Assembly: GCF_030182585.1 (NCBI RefSeq)
Contig: NZ_JARXOW010000001.1
Location: 2,914,001-2,978,000 of the forward strand
Reading direction: 5' to 3'
Source of the DNA: Pedobacter faecalis
GTDB lineage: Bacteria > Bacteroidota > Bacteroidia > Sphingobacteriales > Sphingobacteriaceae
DNA: 64,000 nucleotides
In this document: piece after piece, positions 50,947 to 60,960 of the stretch
Position numbering within the stretch: position 1 is the first letter of the stretch
How the letters are laid out: each line of letters opens with the position of its first letter
Translations under genes and position numbers: made by a program
Notes under the pieces: model-generated
Database searches by the model: none
What the model saw: only the letters and a program-made list of their open reading frames with translations
What the model was told of the DNA's origin: nothing

Positions 50947-53244
50947 TTAAAGCACGAAATTGAAGTCAGCCTGCAGGTTGTCTTTCGAACTGCTGCCAAT
51001 GAATACCTTAAACGCACCCGGCTCTGCAGCAAACTTCAGATCTTTATTATAAAACTTCAGATCTTCTTCGGTAATACGGAAGCTGACTTGCTTAGATTCG
51101 CCCGGTTTCAGACTGATCTTCTGAAAACCTTTCAGCTCCTTAACCGGCCGGGTCGAACTGCCCACCATATCCCGGAGATAAAGCTGCACCACTTCCTTGC
51201 CTTCCCTGGCACCGGTGTTCTTGACTGTTACGCTGGCGGTTAGTGCGCCACCCCGTTTAAAAGATTTCCCATTCAGCACGAGGTCACTGTACGCAAAACT
51301 TGTATAACTTAACCCATAACCAAAAGGATACAGAGGCTCATTGGTCACATCCAGATAGTTCGATCTGAACTTAGAAAACCAGCCACCTTCAGGCAGTGGT
51401 CTGCCCGTATTCTTATGGCTGTAATAAAGCGGTATTTGTCCTACGTTCTGAGGGAAGGTTGCGGTCAGTTTGCCCGAAGGATTGACATCGCCAAACAACA
51501 CATCTGCGACCGCATGTCCCGTCTCCGTACCTCCAAACCACACATTAAGGATGGCAGGCACATGCTTTTGCTCCCAGGTCAGCGTAAGCGGTCTTCCGGC
51601 AAAGAGCACCAGCACCGCCGGTTTGCCGGTCTTCACTAAAGCTTCCAGCAGGCGTTTCTGCGTATCGGGTATATCCAGGTTCGTCCTGCTCGAAGATTCA
51701 CCGCTCATCTCAGAACTCTCTCCAAGTGCGGCAACGATCACATCAGCTTTTTTCGCTACTGAAAGCGCATCATTTATAATCTCCTGTTCCGGGCGCTCAT
51801 CCCTTGCGATGTCCCTTCCAAACATGGTCGCACGTTTCTGATACTCCGCATCAGACAACAGATTGGCGCCCATGCTGTGCAATATCTTCACCTGATCGCC
51901 CAAAACATCCTGCATACCCTGCAGCAGCGATTTGGTATTGGCCAGGTCACTGTTTACACTCCATGTACCCGGCATGTTTGCACCTGTGTTGGCCAGCGGG
52001 CCAATCAAAGCGATCGTACCGCTTTTTTTCAAAGGCAGCAGCTGGTTATCGTTTTTCAACAATACAAAAGATTCCGCAGCCACCTCGCGCGCAAATCTCA
52101 GATGTTCAGGTTTCAATATCTCAGTTTTTGCACGCTCTTCATTACAATAACGGAAAGGGTCATCAAACAACCCAAGCTTATATTTAGCCTCCAGCACCAG
52201 TCTGCATGCATTGTCTATCTGCTGCCTGGTCACCTTTCCTTCGTTGAGCGACTTCTTCAAGGTGGTCAGAAATCCTTCTCCAACCATATCCATTTCTACA
52301 CCGGCTTTCAATGAAAGGGCAGATACCGTTTGCAAATCACCCAGTCCGTGTTCAATCAACTCATTCACTGCCGTATAATCCGTTACCACAAAACCTTTAA
52401 AGCCCCATTGTTTTCTCAGCACGTCTGTCATCAGCCATTTGTTGGCCGTAGCAGGCACACCATTGATATCGTTGAACGACGTCATCACACTACCCGCACC
52501 CGCATTGATGGCCGCCCTGTACGGCGGAAGATACTCGTTATACATCCGGTCCAGACTCATGTCCGTTACATTGTAGTCCCGTCCCGCTTCAGCGGCCCCG
52601 TATAGTGCGAAATGCTTCACGCAAGCCATCATCGTATTATACTTCGTAAGGTCATCACCCTGATAGCCCCGAACTATGGCTTTAGCGATCTGCGAACCCA
52701 GGTACGTGTCCTCCCCCGAGCCTTCAGAAATCCTGCCCCAACGCGGATCCCTGGAAATGTCGACCATAGGCGAGAACGTCCAGTTCAACCCATCCGCCGT
52801 CGCCTCCACGGCAGCAATGCGTGCCGTCTGCTGAATCATAGGTAAGTTCCATGTGCAGGACAGTGCAAGCGGAATAGGAAAAGTCGTTTTGTACCCATGG
52901 ATCACATCCTGACCGAAAATGATCGGGATCTTCATCCGGGTCTGCGTTACCGCAATTTCCTGTACCCGGCGTATACGCGCCGGTGTCGTCATACTGAACA
53001 TGCCGCCCACCTGACCTTTTCTGATCTTTTCTTCCACCCCTGTACTCACCACCGAACCTGTGGTAGCCTCACCACCAGTGAGCAGGTTTAGCTGACCAAT
53101 CTTTTCATCTATGGTCATTTTAGACATCAGGCCGTTTATGAATGCGTTCATCTTAGCATCCGTGGCAGATGGCTTTTTCATCTGGGCCGTGCTGGTCAGG
53201 CCGGCCAAAAGCAAAATCGGAAGGTACAGGCGTGTATTTTTCAT
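50947..53244 (-). CDS. bglX: GH3 beta-glucosidase, BglX-like
   Basis: Exported beta-glucosidase of 765 residues with a Sec signal (about 1-20). The GH3 TIM barrel (about 30-380) has the nucleophile Asp near residue 288 in FVVTDYTAV and the substrate-binding KHFALYG. The GH3 C-terminal domain (about 410-620) and a fibronectin-III-like domain (about 675-755) complete the BglX layout. Next to a GH144-type gene the likely substrates are beta-1,2-linked gluco-oligosaccharides such as sophorose. The B. thetaiotaomicron GH3 enzyme BT_3567 is a known case with that preference. Confidence 0.94.
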   Translation of the reverse strand: MKNTRLYLPILLLAGLTSTAQMKKPSATDAKMNAFINGLMSKMTIDEKIGQLNLLTGGEATTGSVVSTGVEEKIRKGQVGGMFSMTTPARIRRVQEIAVTQTRMKIPIIFGQDVIHGYKTTFPIPLALSCTWNLPMIQQTARIAAVEATADGLNWTFSPMVDISRDPRWGRISEGSGEDTYLGSQIAKAIVRGYQGDDLTKYNTMMACVKHFALYGAAEAGRDYNVTDMSLDRMYNEYLPPYRAAINAGAGSVMTSFNDINGVPATANKWLMTDVLRKQWGFKGFVVTDYTAVNELIEHGLGDLQTVSALSLKAGVEMDMVGEGFLTTLKKSLNEGKVTRQQIDNACRLVLEAKYKLGLFDDPFRYCNEERAKTEILKPEHLRFAREVAAESFVLLKNDNQLLPLKKSGTIALIGPLANTGANMPGTWSVNSDLANTKSLLQGMQDVLGDQVKILHSMGANLLSDAEYQKRATMFGRDIARDERPEQEIINDALSVAKKADVIVAALGESSEMSGESSSRTNLDIPDTQKRLLEALVKTGKPAVLVLFAGRPLTLTWEQKHVPAILNVWFGGTETGHAVADVLFGDVNPSGKLTATFPQNVGQIPLYYSHKNTGRPLPEGGWFSKFRSNYLDVTNEPLYPFGYGLSYTSFAYSDLVLNGKSFKRGGALTASVTVKNTGAREGKEVVQLYLRDMVGSSTRPVKELKGFQKISLKPGESKQVSFRITEEDLKFYNKDLKFAAEPGAFKVFIGSSSKDNLQADFNFVL

Positions 53245-53252
53245 AGCTGCGA

Positions 53253-53903
53253 TTATTTCTTTTTCAAATAAGGCGTAATTTCTTTAATCCAAATATCATA
53301 TCCGGCCTGCTGCATATGAAGCATGTCCGACTTAAAAAGTTCAGGCCGCAGGTTGCCCGCCTTGTCCTTCATGGCAGGGTTAATATCCACATACTTAGCA
53401 TTTTTCTGTTTCTTCAGATAAGCTTTAATCATGTCATTGCCCTTGATCATCTCGTCGGCAAACTTAGTACGCGAAGGACTAAGCTTCATCGAAACATACA
53501 GGATATGCGCCTTAGGCAAGCCCGCACGCAGGTTCTCATAAAATGTCACAAACCTCTCGTAGGTCTCTTCGCCCGTAGCGCCCTCTGCGATATCGTTCTC
53601 ACCGCTATAAATCACCACCTGCCGAGGTTTATACTTAAGTACAAGATCGTCTATATACATATTGGCCTGCTGAAGCGTTGAACCTCCGAAGCCCCGGTTG
53701 ATGGCTTGATAATCCTTATAAACCGACTCCAGATCTGTCCACATCCGGAGCGAAGAACTTCCAACGAACACGATACCATTTGGCGCGGGCATCGACACAC
53801 TGTCTGATTTCCGGAACTGCTGGATTTCATTCCAAAAGGGTTTGTTTTGGGCAAAAAGGCCCGTGGTAAACAGCACAAACAGCGCTGCAAGTTTTAGTTT
53901 CAT
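53253..53903 (-). CDS. Secreted SGNH/GDSL hydrolase
   Basis: Exported hydrolase of 216 residues. The start at 53903 (MKLKLAALF) gives the cleaner signal peptide; an ATG 12 bases upstream adds four residues. Block I is VFVGSSSLRMW (nucleophile Ser), block II INRGFGGST, block III IYSGENDIAEG (Asn) and block V SDMLHMQQAGYDIW (Asp, His). Members in polysaccharide loci are often carbohydrate acetyl- or acyl-esterases. It lies 8 bases upstream of the GH3 gene in the same operon. Confidence 0.9.
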   Translation of the reverse strand: MKLKLAALFVLFTTGLFAQNKPFWNEIQQFRKSDSVSMPAPNGIVFVGSSSLRMWTDLESVYKDYQAINRGFGGSTLQQANMYIDDLVLKYKPRQVVIYSGENDIAEGATGEETYERFVTFYENLRAGLPKAHILYVSMKLSPSRTKFADEMIKGNDMIKAYLKKQKNAKYVDINPAMKDKAGNLRPELFKSDMLHMQQAGYDIWIKEITPYLKKK

Positions 53904-53938
53904 ATGCATATTCAAAATTTAGATACCCAATATATCAA

Positions 53939-55288
53939 TTATTTCAGCGCCGGACTCGTAAAGCCAAGTTTCTTTAATCCGCCCTGCACATCGGGGTGAC
54001 TCATGAAAAGCTTCCACAGCAGCCCCGTCCGGTAATTTTCTATCATCACAATGATCGGTCCCTGATCTATAGCCAGGTGCGATTTCGCATACCAGTTATG
54101 ATGCTCGCTGAAGGCATCCACAAAACCGTACTCAGTCCAGAGCTTATCGCCCAGATCAAAATAAAAATGTTTCAGCGCCTGCATAGAATATTCCGGCGTG
54201 TAAGGGAAGGCAGACAATGCCGCCGTGGGTGTGATCACCCCATGATCTTCAGTAGGGGAGTGCGCAGCATAACCCTGCCAGCTGTCGCTGGCCGTCAATC
54301 CCCAACTGTTGGCCCCATAGCCCTTATACTTCTTCGGATTTTCCAGTACGTACGCACGGTTTATCAGTGTATGGTTCCTGTTCTGCTCCCAATAGTCGGC
54401 ATACCTGTCCTTGAGCCCGCGTGGATCCAATCCCAGAAATGAGTAATGAGAAAAGAAAAGCGGTCCCCCATAATCAAACCCAAGCGGCAGCTTATGCCCG
54501 TAAAACTCCCGGCCATTCTTAAAGAAATTACTCTGCGCCCAGCCGTTATGATACACCGAAGCAGGGACCGGATAACGCGTAGAAGAAGCCGCAAGCACAT
54601 AGGTAATCAATGCTTCATTAAAGCCCCTTAGCGGGAAATTCATCGCCCAGCCGTTATTCGGACTCCAGTGCCAGTATAAAACGTCCTGGCCCTCGCGTGT
54701 AAACCAATCCCACTCAATATCGTTCCACAAGGAATTGATACGGCCGCGGAGTTCATTTTCCACGGGCGTATTGGCATTAAAATAACGCTGAGCCGTAAGC
54801 AGGCCCTGGAACAGGAAAGAACTCTCCACCAGATCCGCCCCGTCATCTTTACGGCTAAACGGGATCGTCTTTCCGGTGGCCCCATCCAGCCAATGCGCAA
54901 ACACACCGTGATACGCATCCGCCTTGCCCAGAAACTTTACCATCTTCAGCAAAAACCGCGCGGCCGTATCCCGGGCAATCCATTGCCGTTCGGTAGCCAC
55001 AACAACAGCCATCACCCCAAAGCCCGTCCCGCCGGTAGTTACCACTTCATGTCCGTAACTGAACGACTTATTGCTGCGCTCGCGCGCCATATTGCTCACC
55101 GGATGCGCAAAATCCCAGAAATACCTGAACGTCTGCCGCTGAACCAAGTCAAGCAGTTGTTCGTCCGTCAGGTTTTTATTAATCTTTGTTTCCGGCTTTA
55201 AGCCATCCTTCTTCTGCGCACATGCAATTAATGAAAAAGCGAGGCTAAGGCATATACAAGTAACAGTAATAAATCTCTTCACAAACAT
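53939..55288 (-). CDS. Glucoamylase-family (GH144-type) beta-1,2-glucanase/sophorohydrolase candidate
   Basis: Exported enzyme of about 449 residues; the start at 55288 (MFVKRFITV) leads to a lipobox-like LIACAQ. The fold is an (alpha/alpha)6 barrel of the PF10091 type: QTFRYFWDFAHP, TTGGTGFGVMAVVV, FSRKDDGADLVESSFLFQG, EWDWFTREGQDVLYWHWSP and HNWYAKSHLAIDQGPIIVMIENYRTG. CAZy GH144 members act on beta-1,2-glucan (Chitinophaga) or release sophorose (Parabacteroides). The GH3 gene two places downstream would finish the job. No starch-type glucoamylase motif is implied by the name. Confidence 0.87.
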   Translation of the reverse strand: MFVKRFITVTCICLSLAFSLIACAQKKDGLKPETKINKNLTDEQLLDLVQRQTFRYFWDFAHPVSNMARERSNKSFSYGHEVVTTGGTGFGVMAVVVATERQWIARDTAARFLLKMVKFLGKADAYHGVFAHWLDGATGKTIPFSRKDDGADLVESSFLFQGLLTAQRYFNANTPVENELRGRINSLWNDIEWDWFTREGQDVLYWHWSPNNGWAMNFPLRGFNEALITYVLAASSTRYPVPASVYHNGWAQSNFFKNGREFYGHKLPLGFDYGGPLFFSHYSFLGLDPRGLKDRYADYWEQNRNHTLINRAYVLENPKKYKGYGANSWGLTASDSWQGYAAHSPTEDHGVITPTAALSAFPYTPEYSMQALKHFYFDLGDKLWTEYGFVDAFSEHHNWYAKSHLAIDQGPIIVMIENYRTGLLWKLFMSHPDVQGGLKKLGFTSPALK

Positions 55289-55326
55289 AAAAGTATTAAA
55301 AGCCACGCTGCGCACCAAATCCAAAG

Positions 55327-56244
55327 CTACTTTCCGGCAAGACCAAGCTTGTATAATGCCGTGATATGGGCTTCCGATAGTGCCAGGTTATAGATCCTGA
55401 TCTCATCTATATTACCAGTCATTGCAGCAAAATTCGTGTCGGCGTTCACGGCCTTTCCTGGGATCACATTATAGTTGCCTCCAATAATTATCTCGCTCGG
55501 CTCATAGGCCTTGAAAAGGCTATTGCCTACGCCCCGGCTAGAAAACGCCCCCACTTGTCTCCCGTCGGCCCAAATGTAAAAGAGCCCGGTTGCACTTTCG
55601 TAGGTCAGCGCGATATGAGTCCACTTGTTCGCCCCTATTTTAGGAGTTAAGTACGGAAAATAATTCGGTTGGCCTGGCTTATCCCGTTCAGTATTAACAT
55701 TATCCTGCGTTCCGCCCGTGACGGTAACAAATGTCGGATTGATCTTGAGTTCATTGGTATTTGAGGCAGGAAAGGCATTTGTGTTCAAAATAAAGTTGAT
55801 GCTCCCATTAAACTGACCTGGTCTTGCAAGCTGGAAAAGCATAGTTCTTTTGCTTCCGTTGTTTAGTATCTGAACCCAGGTACTTATGGTGAAACTCTTA
55901 AGAGAATCCGTTTTGAAAGCAGGTAACTGCGTAGCATAATATAGATATCCGTTCTCCAGTCGGATGGCTTTTCCCTTTACGCCAGCCACATAACTTGCAT
56001 TGGCGGTTTGTGTGGGCGCGGTTCCCGTCTTAACCTCGGTGTTAATATCGTCGAATGTCCAGTGTGCTTTAAGATTTCTCGGGTAAACCTCATCTGCGTT
56101 ATTGTACCCTTCGATTTTTCCCTCATAGTCACGAGGATCAACTTCTGGCAAATTATTGGGATTATCAGTTTCTTTGCAGGAGACCACAAGCACGCTAGCC
56201 ATTGCTATCAAACTCCCAACCATATATATATTAAAATTTTTCAT
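55327..56244 (-). CDS. LamG/concanavalin-like surface lipoprotein
   Basis: Lipoprotein of 305 residues; lipobox VVSC (Cys about residue 23). A short linker precedes a region starting RNLKAHWTFDDINTEV and a LamG-type beta-sandwich (about 70-300) with FTISTWVQ, KWTHIALTYES and GNIDEIRIYNLALSEAHI. No catalytic residues are apparent, so it is probably a surface glycan-binding protein working with the SusCD pair whose genes lie directly upstream (gap 11 bases). Confidence 0.87.
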   Translation of the reverse strand: MKNFNIYMVGSLIAMASVLVVSCKETDNPNNLPEVDPRDYEGKIEGYNNADEVYPRNLKAHWTFDDINTEVKTGTAPTQTANASYVAGVKGKAIRLENGYLYYATQLPAFKTDSLKSFTISTWVQILNNGSKRTMLFQLARPGQFNGSINFILNTNAFPASNTNELKINPTFVTVTGGTQDNVNTERDKPGQPNYFPYLTPKIGANKWTHIALTYESATGLFYIWADGRQVGAFSSRGVGNSLFKAYEPSEIIIGGNYNVIPGKAVNADTNFAAMTGNIDEIRIYNLALSEAHITALYKLGLAGK

Positions 56245-56255
56245 AGTGATTATCT

Positions 56256-57788
56256 TTAGTTATAAAACGGGTTTTGAGTCAGAACTCCCTTACTAATGTC
56301 GATCTGGGTGAAAGGGATAGGCAGGACTTCGTGTTTACCAGGTACAAATGGTTTTCCAGCCTGTTGAAAAACCTCTGCAGCTATGCCCCATCTAACCAGA
56401 TCGAAAAATCTGTCGTGCTCCATAGCCAATTCAATACGCCGCTCATGCCTTATCGCATCCCTTAGTTCGCCCTGATCTGTAGTGGTAACGTCCGGCAGCA
56501 CATCTGCCCGCCCCGCCCTCGCTCTGGCCCTTACGCTATTCAACGCATTTAAAGCCGCTGTGGTGTTTGCCGGACCGCCAAGTTCGTTTGCTGCTTCTGC
56601 GTACATCAGTACCACATCAGCATAACGTAGTATGCGTATATTCATCCAATAGCTGAAGTTATCAAGTAACGCTGCCCGGGTCGCCGGATTACTGTGCACT
56701 TTATGATTATATCTTGGATTGGGTAGGCCGGTAGGCACAGCCTCACCATACACAGAAGTACCTCCAGTGTAAAGTATTGTTCTTCCCCGTCTCGGGTCGC
56801 CTTGTTCGAAAGCGGCCTCAAGACGCGTGCTAGGAACGTTGAACCCCCAGCCAAGGTTCCAGTTCCCTGTGCCCCTCACTCCCTGTATACTCGCAAACTG
56901 ACTGCCATATGCGCGCTTTTCCTGAAGATTAGCCGTAGCCTGTATTTCAAAAACAGATTCCTTGCTATTCTCCCCGCTTTCTTTAAAAATCTCATCGTAC
57001 GGAACCGAAAGGTCATACTGTCCGGAGTTCATAACCATCTGAGCTCTGCTCATAGCCATCGACCAGTTTTGACGAGTAAGATATACTTTAGCTAAAATGC
57101 CATTGGCTGCACCGGAAGTTGCTCTTCCGGGAAACTTTGACGGATCCCAACTGGGCGGCAAGTTAGCCGCAGCAAACTGCAGGTCGGTTTCAATCAATGC
57201 ATAGATAGCTCCTGGCTCACTCTGCGGAACGTTGGCTTGAGCAACCGGATCTTCAAACAGCCTGTCGATCAGTGGTACACGTCCGAAAAAACGCACCAGC
57301 ATAAAGTAAGCGTATCCCCTCAGGAATTTCGCTTCAGCCTCTGCATATACCTTCGATTCAGGCGGTGTTCCCGGATCCTGGTCGTTGGCAACTTTGTCCA
57401 GAACAATATTAGCCCGGTTCACCAAATTAAAATAGCCCCGCCACAAATCGTTTACGAGTACGTTGTTGGGAGTAATGGTGAAGTTGTCCATCTCCAGGGA
57501 GGTAGGGCCGTCAGTCGCCGAACTGCCTTTGTCCGCATCATCACTGCGTATACTTGTTGCCGCGATAAATCCGCTTCCAGAGGCATCATACGATCTAAGA
57601 ATGTCGTAAGCCGCAAATATCTCTCCATCGAATGGTCCTGAGCCCTTAGGGTAGGGGTAGGTATCAGATGTATATTCGCCCTGAGGATCCCGATCCAGAA
57701 AATCCTTTTTACAGCTGGATGCAAACAGTACTGTTGTAAGCATCAGCAGCATGTGGGCACCTTTAAAATTGAATATGTTAGTTTTCAT
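56256..57788 (-). CDS. SusD/RagB-family outer-membrane lipoprotein
   Basis: Surface ligand-binding lipoprotein of 510 residues. The lipobox is ASSCKKDFLDRDP (Cys about residue 26). The SusD N-terminal domain shows LVNRANIVLDKV and AEAKFLRGYAYFMLVRFFGRVPLI; the C-terminal RagB/SusD domain has RIMRY-like RILRYADVVLMYAEAANELG, LNSVRARA and HERRIELAMEHDRFFDLVRWG. It belongs to the classical SusD group, unlike the SusD at 7.7 kb. It lies 18 bases after its SusC partner. Confidence 0.96.
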   Translation of the reverse strand: MKTNIFNFKGAHMLLMLTTVLFASSCKKDFLDRDPQGEYTSDTYPYPKGSGPFDGEIFAAYDILRSYDASGSGFIAATSIRSDDADKGSSATDGPTSLEMDNFTITPNNVLVNDLWRGYFNLVNRANIVLDKVANDQDPGTPPESKVYAEAEAKFLRGYAYFMLVRFFGRVPLIDRLFEDPVAQANVPQSEPGAIYALIETDLQFAAANLPPSWDPSKFPGRATSGAANGILAKVYLTRQNWSMAMSRAQMVMNSGQYDLSVPYDEIFKESGENSKESVFEIQATANLQEKRAYGSQFASIQGVRGTGNWNLGWGFNVPSTRLEAAFEQGDPRRGRTILYTGGTSVYGEAVPTGLPNPRYNHKVHSNPATRAALLDNFSYWMNIRILRYADVVLMYAEAANELGGPANTTAALNALNSVRARARAGRADVLPDVTTTDQGELRDAIRHERRIELAMEHDRFFDLVRWGIAAEVFQQAGKPFVPGKHEVLPIPFTQIDISKGVLTQNPFYN

Positions 57789-57806
57789 GGTCGATCATTA
57801 ATTGTT

Positions 57807-60800
57807 TTAAAATGTTGCGTTGATTCCGAAGGTGTAGACAGCTGGTACAGGGTATGTTCCATTGTCTGCTCCCCCTCCTAGGATACTCTCAATCGGCGCT
57901 TCTGGAGTATAACCCGTTGTCCTGCTCCATGTCTGTAAATTTTGTCCGCTTAAGTAAAATCTTACACTTTTTAAACCTGTTGACTTAAGGGCGTCTGCGT
58001 TCATCGTATACCCAAGTTGAACCGTACGCAGCCTGAAATAGTCGCCAGGTTCCAGGAAATAGGTGCTCATCAAATAGTTATTTCCACGTCCCTTAACAAG
58101 CGCAGGTTCTACGTTGCTGGTTCCAGGACCATTCCAGGCATTTAACCTGTTACGTTCAAAATTAATGTCTGTAAACTGCACATTGCGGCGTTGGACATAA
58201 ACATGGTTACCTGCAACACCCTGGCCCTGTAGTACGAGATCAAACCCTTTATAGCCCATATTCAGATTGATCCCATAGTTCCAGGCAGGGAAGGGGGAAC
58301 CCAGATTTTCCCGGTCGGCTTCGGTGATCCTACCATCTCCATCTAAGTCTGCATAAGCAATATCACCCGGAAGTGAACTATTCATCCGCGGCATCCGGTC
58401 CAGATCAGCGGTCGACTGATATATACCGACCTGCCTGTAACCATAGAAATGACCAATCGATTCGCCGGTGATAGTCCGGTTAGCGCCGCCATTTCCTATC
58501 AGCAAATAATTTATGTTATTGCCAATTGATACCACCTTATTTTTATTGTAACTAAAATTTGGGGAAATACCGTAAGTAAAATTCTCACCTAGCTTATCAT
58601 TCCAGCCAATATTTACTTCCACACCACGGTTGGTGATGGTTCCGAGATTTGTTCTGTAACGGTAACTTCCGTTAGCACTTGGAAGCGTGATATCTGTGAT
58701 GATGTCTTTGGAAGTTTTATCATATACGTTAATCTCACTCGTCAGCCTGTTGTCGAGCGCACGGATATCCAATCCTATATCGGCACCTCTTACCACTTCC
58801 CACCTTAACCTTGGGTCGGGGATATAGGCGGGAGCCACGCCCGGATAAACGTTATCGCCGAAAACACCTGAATTCGAAGTGGTAAGCCCTGGTAGGAATA
58901 TGGCGTCGCTGATGCCTTGAGCGTTGCCCACAGTACCCCAGGCACCACGGATTTTCAGGAAATCTATTCCATTAATCTTAAAGAAGTTCTCTTCAGAAAC
59001 TACCCAGCCCAGTCCGATGCCGCCAAAGTTGCCCCACCTGTTTTGAGGCGCAAGCCTTGAAATTCCATCCCGTCTGAATGTTGCGTTGATAAGGTACTTG
59101 TTGTTGTAAGCATAATTCACCCGCGCAAAAAAACCTAAAGAAGCTCGCTCGGTCCCGCTGCCATCTAAGTTTGTAGGATTAGTGGACTCGGGAAGTCCTA
59201 CGTACCAAAACGATTGATCGTCGGGAATGTTAAGGCCTACGTCTGTCCGGCTGCCCGACAAAAGTGTGCTGCTTTCTACTATAGAAGTCATACCCGCTAC
59301 AGCGGTAACTTTGTGCGATTCATTGAAAGTATTATCGTACGTAAGGGTATGGTCCTGTTGAAACTTCCTGTACTCATTTGCGGCCTGCCTCACGCTGGTT
59401 CGGGATTGCGGGTTATTGAAATACTCTGTTGGTTCGCCATTTTCACCCAGATATATCATGGTAAAAGGAAGCGGAGTATAGCCTCTGCTGTTATTAAACC
59501 CGAGGTCGGTATACACCTGTGAGCGCCATTTGAACTTATCCAAAAAGCCGATTTCTGCGAATAAACTTCCCACAGCGCGGTAGCCCTTATTGATACTGTT
59601 CCGGTCATTCTGGTAAATCGTCGCTACAGGATTACCAACCTGGGCACGCTGAAATGAAGGCATTGCATAGTATGCTGTTTCGCTCTCCCGTATGCCAACT
59701 ATTGGCGCAGCCCAAAGCGCATTGTTCAGGTTTCCGCTAGAAGCATTCAGAATCCAATGTGTACCTGTGATATCGGCACCTACCTTGATCTTGTCTGTAA
59801 CGTTTATCTCCTCGTTTACACGAGCCACAAAACGCTGAAACCGCCCGAACTTAATAACGCCTTCCTGGGTATTGTATCCCAGGTTTATAAGTGTAGACGT
59901 CTTCTCACCATTATTAGAGATCGTCAAACTGTTGTTGCTTTGAAAAGCAGATTGGAGTATCTCCTTTTGCCAGTCGGTGTCCCCGGTATAATTACTATAA
60001 TCGAATGGAGTCGCATTAGGTGTTGCAGCCAAAAGTTGATCGTATAGCTTGCGAAATTCAGAAGCATTCGTTACATCAATCAGTTTCTGAACTTTTTGTA
60101 TTCCAGCGGAACTCTGTAACGTTACCCTCGTTTCGCCCCTTGCGGCTCTTTTCGTGGTAACTACAATCACCCCGTTACCTGCCTGTAGACCGAATATGGC
60201 TATCGAAGAAGGATCTCTAAGTACTTCTATACTTTCGATGTCGGCCGGGTTAAGGTAATCTATATTGCTTTGGTGAACTCCGTCAACCACGTAAAGGGGT
60301 GCAGCGCCGTTCACACTGTTAATGCCCCTGATCCGCACTGTAGGAGAGGCGCCCGGGCTACCGCTGTTTACAATGGTAAGACCTGCTACCTGGCCTTGCA
60401 GGGAGGAGAGCGGGTTTACGTTGGGTTGCCTGGCGATGGTCTCACCGCTCACCGTCGAAATAGACCCTGTCACGTCGCGCCTTCTCTGCGTACCGTAACC
60501 CACAACCACCACGGCCTCCAGGTCCTGGGCCGATTCGGCCAGCGTGATATTGATCGTTGTTCGGTTGCCCACAGCCACTTCCTGCGTGGTAAAACCGATG
60601 TAAGTAAAAACGAGCGTTGCGTCTGCAGGTGCGTTAATGCTGTATGCACCCGATGAACTTGTCGTAGTTCCGATCTGTGTTCCCTTTACCAATACGCCTA
60701 CACCGGGCAGCGGACTCTTATCGGCCGCATCAATCACCGTACCGGTAATGGTGATGTTCTGCGCTGAGGCAGTTCCGGCAAACAAAAGTAAAAGGAATAC

Positions 60801-60833
60801 AAAAACAGAAAGCTTAGTAGGGATTCTTTTCAT
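57807..60833 (-). CDS. SusC/RagA-family TonB-dependent receptor without STN domain
   Basis: Outer-membrane uptake channel of 1008 residues. A signal peptide (about 1-24) is followed directly by the carboxypeptidase-D-like domain (ITITGTVIDAADKSPLPGVGV, key word GTVIDA), a Ton box-like AVVVVGYG, the plug (LYVVDGVHQ, IEVLRDPSSIAIFG) and the barrel. Lack of an STN domain means it does not signal through FecR, in contrast to the SusC at 4.2 kb; no regulator gene lies beside it. It heads the seven-gene minus-strand locus to 50.1 kb, which points to beta-1,2-glucan as the ligand. Confidence 0.96.
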   Translation of the reverse strand: MKRIPTKLSVFVFLLLLFAGTASAQNITITGTVIDAADKSPLPGVGVLVKGTQIGTTTSSSGAYSINAPADATLVFTYIGFTTQEVAVGNRTTINITLAESAQDLEAVVVVGYGTQRRRDVTGSISTVSGETIARQPNVNPLSSLQGQVAGLTIVNSGSPGASPTVRIRGINSVNGAAPLYVVDGVHQSNIDYLNPADIESIEVLRDPSSIAIFGLQAGNGVIVVTTKRAARGETRVTLQSSAGIQKVQKLIDVTNASEFRKLYDQLLAATPNATPFDYSNYTGDTDWQKEILQSAFQSNNSLTISNNGEKTSTLINLGYNTQEGVIKFGRFQRFVARVNEEINVTDKIKVGADITGTHWILNASSGNLNNALWAAPIVGIRESETAYYAMPSFQRAQVGNPVATIYQNDRNSINKGYRAVGSLFAEIGFLDKFKWRSQVYTDLGFNNSRGYTPLPFTMIYLGENGEPTEYFNNPQSRTSVRQAANEYRKFQQDHTLTYDNTFNESHKVTAVAGMTSIVESSTLLSGSRTDVGLNIPDDQSFWYVGLPESTNPTNLDGSGTERASLGFFARVNYAYNNKYLINATFRRDGISRLAPQNRWGNFGGIGLGWVVSEENFFKINGIDFLKIRGAWGTVGNAQGISDAIFLPGLTTSNSGVFGDNVYPGVAPAYIPDPRLRWEVVRGADIGLDIRALDNRLTSEINVYDKTSKDIITDITLPSANGSYRYRTNLGTITNRGVEVNIGWNDKLGENFTYGISPNFSYNKNKVVSIGNNINYLLIGNGGANRTITGESIGHFYGYRQVGIYQSTADLDRMPRMNSSLPGDIAYADLDGDGRITEADRENLGSPFPAWNYGINLNMGYKGFDLVLQGQGVAGNHVYVQRRNVQFTDINFERNRLNAWNGPGTSNVEPALVKGRGNNYLMSTYFLEPGDYFRLRTVQLGYTMNADALKSTGLKSVRFYLSGQNLQTWSRTTGYTPEAPIESILGGGADNGTYPVPAVYTFGINATF

Positions 60834-60873
60834 GCTGTTTAAGTTAGTTTTAGTAAAAAAATAGACGGACAGA

Positions 60874-60888
60874 CCGGGGCAAGCCCGG
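60874..60888 (-). other. GC-rich hairpin in the susC leader of the glucan locus
   Basis: CCGGGGC (60874-60880), two bases, then GCCCGG (60883-60888) can fold into a short GC hairpin about 40 bases upstream of the susC ATG on the minus strand. It stands out from AT-rich surroundings. No U-run follows. Confidence 0.3.
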
Positions 60889-60933
60889 CCAAATGCCCGC
60901 TAACTATAAACAGCCGAAATGAGGAGTTGTTTC

Positions 60934-60960
60934 AAAAAAACAGGTCGGTTAATACCTGTT
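60934..60960 (-). terminator. Rho-independent terminator of trhO
   Basis: On the minus strand AACAGGT (plus 60954-60960) pairs with ACCTGTT (plus 60939-60945) around an 8-base loop and runs into TTTTTTT. It lies 10 bases after the trhO stop and insulates the glucan locus. Confidence 0.85.
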
